Source of the DNA: Trueperella bernardiae | GTDB taxonomy: Bacteria > Actinomycetota > Actinomycetes > Actinomycetales > Actinomycetaceae | Direction of reading: 5' to 3' | Length of the DNA: 64,000 nt | NCBI RefSeq assembly: GCF_001469025.1 | Contig: NZ_LNIZ01000001.1 | Location: forward strand, 62,001 to 126,000 | Part shown: positions 59,343 to 64,000 of the stretch, in pieces | Layout: every line of letters starts with the position of its first letter | How positions within the stretch are numbered: position 1 is the stretch's first letter | Program-made: the position numbers and the translations under genes | Notes under the pieces: model-generated | What the model saw: only the letters and a program-made list of their open reading frames with translations | Databases searched by the model: none | Told to the model about the DNA's origin: nothing

Positions 59343-60344
59343 GTGGCAGACGCTTCGAACAACGCACTGCACGTGCCGGTCCTTGCCCGCACCTGCCTTG
59401 ATCTGCTGGCGCCCGCGCTGGAGAGCGGCGTACTCATCGACTGTACGCTCGGCATGGGCGGGCACTCCGAGGCGTTCCTCACCGATTTCCCGAACATCCG
59501 CGTGGTCGGCATCGACCGCGACCCGGCGGCCATCCGGCTCGCCTCCGAGCGCCTAGCGCGTTTCGGCGAGCGCTTCACCGCCGTGCACACCACGTACGAC
59601 GACGTCGACCAGGTCGCCGCCCGCTTCGGCGAGGGCGGGAAGGTCGAGGCGATCCTCATGGACCTGGGCGTGTCCTCCCTCCAGCTGGACGAGGAGGAGC
59701 GCGGGTTTTCCTACGCCGCTGACGCCCCGCTCGACATGCGGATGGACACCACCAGCCCGCGCACGGCCGCCGACATCCTGGCAACCGAACCCAAGGCCGA
59801 GATCGCGCGGATCCTGCGCGTGTACGGCGAGGAGAAGTTCGCCGGCCGGATCGCGGAGGCGGTGGTTCGTCGTCGTGACAAGGAGCCGCTGACCCGCACG
59901 GGCGAGCTGGTGGAGATTGTGCGCGAGTCGATCCCGGCCCCGGCACGACGCACGGGCGGCAACCCCGCCAAGCGCACTTTCCAGGCCCTGCGGATCGCCG
60001 TCAATGGCGAGCTCGATTCGTTGCGACTGGCCGTGCCCCGCGCGATCGAGTCGCTCAAGGTGGGCGGGCGGCTCGCGGTGGAGTCCTACCAGTCACTGGA
60101 GGACCGCATCGTCAAGGACGCCTTCGCCGCGGGTACCAGGTCCACCACCCCGGCCGGCCTTCCGCTCGAACTTGAGGGCCATGGACCCTATCTCAAGGCG
60201 CTCACCCGTGGTGCGATCAAAGCCACCGAGGCGGAGATCGCCGCCAACCCCCGAAGTGCCTCCGTGCGCCTGCGCGCCGTGGAGCGCATCGCACCCACCC
60301 CATCCCACCTGTCCAACCCCGACCACCGGAGAGATCACCTATGA
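59343..60344 (+). CDS. rsmH: 16S rRNA (cytosine1402-N4)-methyltransferase
   Basis: 333 aa from GTG 59343 with AAAGGAG upstream; an in-frame start at 59220 would overlap mraZ and is rejected. It begins HVPVLARTCLDLLAPAL, with SAM motif DCTLGMGGHSEAFL, then ILMDLGVSSLQLDEEERGFS and the substrate segment PLDMRMD. A helical insert ends KRTFQALRIAVNGELD, and VESYQSLEDRIVKDAF is conserved. The stop overlaps the ftsL start (ATGA). Confidence 0.96.
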   Translation: MADASNNALHVPVLARTCLDLLAPALESGVLIDCTLGMGGHSEAFLTDFPNIRVVGIDRDPAAIRLASERLARFGERFTAVHTTYDDVDQVAARFGEGGKVEAILMDLGVSSLQLDEEERGFSYAADAPLDMRMDTTSPRTAADILATEPKAEIARILRVYGEEKFAGRIAEAVVRRRDKEPLTRTGELVEIVRESIPAPARRTGGNPAKRTFQALRIAVNGELDSLRLAVPRAIESLKVGGRLAVESYQSLEDRIVKDAFAAGTRSTTPAGLPLELEGHGPYLKALTRGAIKATEAEIAANPRSASVRLRAVERIAPTPSHLSNPDHRRDHL

Positions 60345-60733
60345 GCATCGCTGTCGATCGCCAGCGCGCATGGAACGCGCCCACCTCCCGTCCCGTTATC
60401 GAGATGCCGGGGCTGTCTGTGGTGCCCACTCCCGCGCCCGCGCGCGGCTTCTGGGGGGCGGTGCTCATGTGTGCGCTGCTGCTCATCGGCTCTTTCAGCG
60501 TCGCATTTCACCTCAACACGCGGATGGTGCAGGGTGCATACGAGATCAAAAACATTAGTGTGGAACTGAATGAAGCCGCGGCGCGCGAGGCGACCTTGAA
60601 GAAGGACGTCATCGCCGTTGCGACTCCGCAACAGCTACGTGCGCGCGCGGAGGGACTCGGCCTGGTTCCCGCCACCAACGCGCTGCACGTCGACCTTGAA
60701 ACCGGGGTGATCACCGCTCCGGCCCAGGACTAG
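60341..60733 (+). CDS. ftsL: FtsL-like cell division protein
   Basis: 130 aa. A cytoplasmic N-terminus of about 35 residues, one membrane span (FWGAVLMCALLLIGSFSVAF) and an extracytoplasmic coiled-coil (about 60–100, IKNISVELNEAAAREATLKK). FtsL is poorly conserved in sequence, so the call rests on topology, length and position between rsmH and ftsI. With FtsB it links the septal synthase to the divisome. Confidence 0.85.
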   Translation: MSIAVDRQRAWNAPTSRPVIEMPGLSVVPTPAPARGFWGAVLMCALLLIGSFSVAFHLNTRMVQGAYEIKNISVELNEAAAREATLKKDVIAVATPQQLRARAEGLGLVPATNALHVDLETGVITAPAQD

Positions 60734-60741
60734 GGGATGAG

Positions 60742-62634
60742 ATGGCACAAGACCAATCGGTTGCTTCGGCGATTCGCGCCGGCATCCGGCGAGGTCTGGG
60801 AACCGGGAAGGGGCCCGATACCGCTGCGCGGAAGACGACCAACCGCCGGATGCGGGCAACCGCTCTGGTGGTCATGGTCCTCGCCGCGATCCTGGGGCTT
60901 CGCCTCTTCTATCTCCAGGTGATCCAGGCGGGCGCGCTGTCGGAAACCGCGCGCGAATTCCGCTGGCGTACCTACCCCCTCGAAGCCAAGCGCGGCGACA
61001 TCGTGGACGCCAATGGCGCCGTGCTCGCCACCTCCGTTGAGCGCTACAACGTGCGCGCCGACCAGACCGAGATCGCCGAGTTCGTCACGCGCGACGACGA
61101 CGGCAACGTCACAGGCTCGGGCGCGGCGGCCGCGGCCAAGATCCTCGCGCCCCTGCTCGACGCCGACCCGGCCGAGCTGGGCGGCCTGTTGCTGGGCGGG
61201 GAGAAGAAGTCGAAGTGGCAGCTCATCGCCTCTGACATCTCCCCGGACGAGTGGCGGGAGATTAACGCGCTCGGCATCCGCGGGATCTACCCCGAGCGCT
61301 TCATGCAGCGCCAGTACCCGGGCGGTACCACGGCCGGCACGATCCTGGGCTACCTGGGTGAGACCGAAGAATCGAGCAACCCGATCGGGCGGGCCGGCAT
61401 CGAGCAGCAGTATGACGACCTGCTCTCCGGCACCGAGGGCATGATCCAATACGAGGTGGCGGCCGGCGGCGCCGTCTTCCCCAACTCCGAGCGCCGCGAG
61501 ACCCCCGCCGTCGACGGCGGCTCGGTCCACCTCACGATCGACGCCGACCTGCAAAAGGCCACCGAGGACGCCCTCAACGAGGTGGTGACAGGCCAGAGCG
61601 CTGAGTGGGGCGCCGCCGTCGTCATCGAAGTGGGCACCGGGAGAGTGCTGGCCCTGGCCGATTCGCGATCGCCGGACCCGGCGAACCTGTCTGCCTCCGA
61701 TCCGAAAGACTGGAACTCGCGGGCGGTCTCGGCGGTGGTCGAGCCCGGATCCACCGGCAAGCTGGTGACGTACTCTGCCGCGATCAACGAGGGCACGGTC
61801 ACCCCGCTCGACATGTTCACGGTGGCGAGCCGGCTGGAGATGCCGAACGGTGAGGTCATCAAGGACAACGACGAGCACCCCACCGAGCGCCTCACGGTGG
61901 CCGGCACGCTGGCGAAGTCCTACAACACGGGCCTGGTCCAGATCGGCGACACGATCGAGGACTCGGTGCGCTACCAGTACATGATGGACTTCGGCCTCGG
62001 CGCGCGCACCGGCATCGAGCTGCCGGGCGAGAGCTCCGGCGTCGTCTACCCGTATGAAAACTGGGCCGGACGCACCCACTACACCACGATGTTTGGCCAG
62101 GCGTGGAGCGCCACCACGCTCCAGCTGGGCCAGATGATGAGCGTCATTGCCAATAAGGGCGTCTACATCCCGTTGCATCTGGTGGATGGTGTGGAAAGCG
62201 TGGACGGTGATTACACGCCCACGGCGGTCGGCGAATCGCGCCAGGTCATCACCGAGCAGTCCGCCCACACGATGCTCGAGATGATGCAGGCGGTCACCGA
62301 CCCGCACTCCACCGGCTGGCGGGCGCGCGTGGAGGGCTACAACGTGGCGGGCAAGACGGGCACGGCACAGGTGCCGGATGCTTCGGGCGCGCTCACCAAG
62401 CGAGCCGGAACGTTCGTGGGGACGATCCCGGCCGAGGACCCGAAGATCATCTTCGCCTCCATCATCTACAACGCCGCGGGCGCGGGCTACGGTGGCGACA
62501 CCGCCGCGGCCGTCTTCAGCGGCACCGCCGAGTTCGCCATGCGCCAGATGAAGGTGGCCCCGTCCCAGGTGCCGCTCGTGCGCCTGCCGTGGACCGAGGC
62601 GGAACTGATCGAATCCCAGCAGTCGCAGCAGTAG
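60742..62634 (+). CDS. ftsI: Septal peptidoglycan transpeptidase FtsI (PBP3-like)
   Basis: 630 aa. An N-terminal membrane anchor (about 33–57) is followed by the dimerisation domain with RGDIVDANGAVLATSVERYN. The transpeptidase domain has all three motifs: S337-T-G-K340 (catalytic serine), S393-Y-N395 and K538-T-G540. There are no PASTA repeats at the C-terminus, unlike many Gram-positive PBPs. ATG 60742 has AGGGGA upstream. It forms septal cross-links and is a beta-lactam target. murE starts 7 nt after the stop. Confidence 0.95.
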   Translation: MAQDQSVASAIRAGIRRGLGTGKGPDTAARKTTNRRMRATALVVMVLAAILGLRLFYLQVIQAGALSETAREFRWRTYPLEAKRGDIVDANGAVLATSVERYNVRADQTEIAEFVTRDDDGNVTGSGAAAAAKILAPLLDADPAELGGLLLGGEKKSKWQLIASDISPDEWREINALGIRGIYPERFMQRQYPGGTTAGTILGYLGETEESSNPIGRAGIEQQYDDLLSGTEGMIQYEVAAGGAVFPNSERRETPAVDGGSVHLTIDADLQKATEDALNEVVTGQSAEWGAAVVIEVGTGRVLALADSRSPDPANLSASDPKDWNSRAVSAVVEPGSTGKLVTYSAAINEGTVTPLDMFTVASRLEMPNGEVIKDNDEHPTERLTVAGTLAKSYNTGLVQIGDTIEDSVRYQYMMDFGLGARTGIELPGESSGVVYPYENWAGRTHYTTMFGQAWSATTLQLGQMMSVIANKGVYIPLHLVDGVESVDGDYTPTAVGESRQVITEQSAHTMLEMMQAVTDPHSTGWRARVEGYNVAGKTGTAQVPDASGALTKRAGTFVGTIPAEDPKIIFASIIYNAAGAGYGGDTAAAVFSGTAEFAMRQMKVAPSQVPLVRLPWTEAELIESQQSQQ

Positions 62635-62640
62635 GGAAAA

Positions 62641-64000
62641 ATGATGCCTCCATCGCTCACTGAGCTCGCCGACCTCGCCGAGCTTTTGCACATCGCCCCC
62701 GCGGTCGGATCGGTCACGGGGGTGTGCGCCGACAACCGTCAGGTCCGCCCGGGTGACCTCTTCGTGGCAGTCCGTGGCGCCACTGTGCACGCCGCCCGCT
62801 TTGCGCGCGCCGCTGTCGATGCGGGTGCCGCCGCGGTGCTCACCGACGCCGAGGGCGCGGAGATTGCGGGCGACGTCGGTGTGCCCGTGCTCGTTGTGGC
62901 CGACCCGGCGCGCGTGGCCGGGCTCGTGGCCTCCTTCTGCTTCGGCCGCCCGGACGAGCGGCTCACCACCTTCGCCGTGACCGGCACGAACGGCAAGACC
63001 TCCACGGCCTACATGATCGAGGACGCGCTCGCCCGCCTGGGCCGCACCACCGGCCTCATCGGCACGGTCGAGGTGCGGATCGCGGGGGAGGCGATGCCGG
63101 CGCAGCTGACCACGCCCCAGCCGGTGGACCTCCAACGCATGCTGGCCGACCTCGTGGCCCGTGGGGGCACCGACCTCGTCATGGAGACCTCCTCCCACGC
63201 CCTCGCCCAGGGCCGCACGAACCCCATCCGCTTCGACGTGGCGGGCTTTACGAACCTCACCCAGGACCACCTCGACTACCACAAGACTTTCGAGGAGTAC
63301 TTCCAGGCCAAGGCGCTGCTCTTCGACGAGGAGCACTCGACGCGCGGCGTCATCATGGTCGACGACGAGTGGGGGCGCCGGCTCTTTCGCGAGGTATCGG
63401 GGCGCAGGCCGGGCGCGGTTGTCTCCCTCTCCGTTCGGGGTAACGACGCCGACTGGCAGGGCACCTCGGCGTTCGAGACGGGCGTGCAGACGATCAGCCT
63501 GACCGGCCCGCTCGGAAGCTTGGAGACGCTCACCCGCTTGCCTGGCGACTTTAACGTGGCCAACGCCGCGCTGGCCGCCGTCATGGTGATGGAATCGGGG
63601 GTGGCCCCGCAGGAACTGGCGGCAGCCCTCGGCGAGCGCGGGATCAGCCCGGCGATCCCGGGTCGCATGGAGCTGGTGGGGGAGCGTCCCTACACCGTGG
63701 TGGACTTCGCGCACAACACCGACGCCCTGGTCAAGGCGATGACGTCGCTGCGCGCCGCGCGTGGCGGGCGCCTCGTCGTCGTGACGGGATCGGCGGGTGA
63801 TCGGGATCGGGGCAAGCGCCCGATGATGGCTGCTGCCGTGGCCGAGCACGCCGACTACCTGATTATCACCGACGACGACCCGCACACCGAGGACCCGGCT
63901 CGAATCCGGGCTGAGATGATCGAGGGGATTCCGGCGGGCTTTGACTACGCCGAGATCGGCGACCGTGAGCGGGCCATCACCTCGGCGATCATGGGCGCGG
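62641..64000 (+). CDS. murE: UDP-MurNAc-tripeptide ligase MurE (partial), L-lysine/ornithine-type motif
   Basis: 453 codons are visible; the 3' end is outside the window. ATG 62641 follows AGGGA; a second ATG is the next codon. It adds the third residue of the stem peptide in the cytoplasm. ATP loop TGTNGKTS lies at residues 114–121, then TTPQPVDLQRML, METSSHALAQGR and FTNLTQDHLDYHKTFEEY (the lysine that is carbamylated in the family is near KALLF). At the amino-acid selection site the diaminopimelate motif DNPR is replaced by D412-D-P-H415. That argues against diaminopimelate and for L-lysine or ornithine, as expected in Actinomycetaceae walls. Confidence 0.94.
   Translation, partial: MMPPSLTELADLAELLHIAPAVGSVTGVCADNRQVRPGDLFVAVRGATVHAARFARAAVDAGAAAVLTDAEGAEIAGDVGVPVLVVADPARVAGLVASFCFGRPDERLTTFAVTGTNGKTSTAYMIEDALARLGRTTGLIGTVEVRIAGEAMPAQLTTPQPVDLQRMLADLVARGGTDLVMETSSHALAQGRTNPIRFDVAGFTNLTQDHLDYHKTFEEYFQAKALLFDEEHSTRGVIMVDDEWGRRLFREVSGRRPGAVVSLSVRGNDADWQGTSAFETGVQTISLTGPLGSLETLTRLPGDFNVANAALAAVMVMESGVAPQELAAALGERGISPAIPGRMELVGERPYTVVDFAHNTDALVKAMTSLRAARGGRLVVVTGSAGDRDRGKRPMMAAAVAEHADYLIITDDDPHTEDPARIRAEMIEGIPAGFDYAEIGDRERAITSAIMGA

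Noticed and set aside
60730-63885. A 1051-codon minus-strand frame opposite ftsI and murE
   Set aside because: Same compositional artefact; the plus strand holds complete FtsI motifs and MurE motifs.
1-64000. tRNA, rRNA, CRISPR, prophage or insertion sequence
   Set aside because: Gaps between genes are short (the largest is about 260 bases) and show no cloverleaf, CCA end, repeat-spacer pattern, transposase, integrase or attachment-site pair.

Overview
The window is 64 kb of ordinary, densely coding chromosome from a high-GC Gram-positive bacterium (Actinomycetota). It is most consistent with the family Actinomycetaceae (Trueperella, Arcanobacterium, Actinomyces or Schaalia-like). The evidence is gene order (ispG–GNAT–proS–rimP–nusA–ylxR–infB–rbfA–truB; clgR–DUF3046–recA–recX–miaB–miaA–hflX–lexA–LysM–nrdR; dinB–DUF3040–mraZ–rsmH–ftsL–ftsI–murE), GC-rich third codon positions, many GTG and some TTG starts, and a MurE lacking the usual meso-diaminopimelate motif. 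The family is an inference; the phylum is near certain. No rRNA, tRNA, CRISPR array, transposase, integrase or phage gene was seen, and no stretch above 300 bases lacks a gene.

Layout. 1–9968: end of ispG, an acetyltransferase, proS, then the rimP–nusA–ylxR–infB–rbfA–truB translation cluster. 9965–16407: the most distinctive block. It holds a histidine kinase and OmpR-type regulator coupled to truB, an organophosphate:phosphate antiporter, a substrate-binding protein fused to an ABC permease, and its ATPase. 16483–25046: LemA, DUF2207, a tiny Cys/His/Gly-rich protein, ribF, rpsO, pnp, an orphan gene and an M16 peptidase. 25070–32369: dapB, a SWIM/SNF2 helicase, an acetyltransferase, dapA and RNase J. 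32366–43378: a 2-hydroxyacid dehydrogenase, ftsK, a CapA-like lipoprotein, pgsA–cinA, clgR–DUF3046, recA–recX and miaB–miaA. 43342–49396: an rRNA-type methyltransferase, hflX, a DinG-like helicase, lexA, a LysM division-inhibitor candidate and nrdR. 49466–58587: acyl-CoA ligase, serA, HelD, PAC2 protein, spermidine-synthase-like protein, dinB and DUF3040. 58829–64000: start of the division and cell wall cluster, cut inside murE.

How the parts work together. recA, lexA and the LysM gene are tied by LexA boxes (one before recA, four between lexA and the LysM gene) into a DNA-damage response that also restrains division. The mraZ gene is preceded by a 10-bp-periodic repeat array typical of MraZ self-control. 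dapA and dapB feed lysine synthesis, and the MurE motif suggests that L-lysine (or ornithine), not diaminopimelate, enters the wall.

A recurring theme is leaderless expression: at about a dozen genes a TANNNT-like -10 hexamer ends 6–7 nt before the start codon, with no room for a ribosome binding site. These promoters fixed several start codons here. All calls come from reading the sequence; no database search was run.
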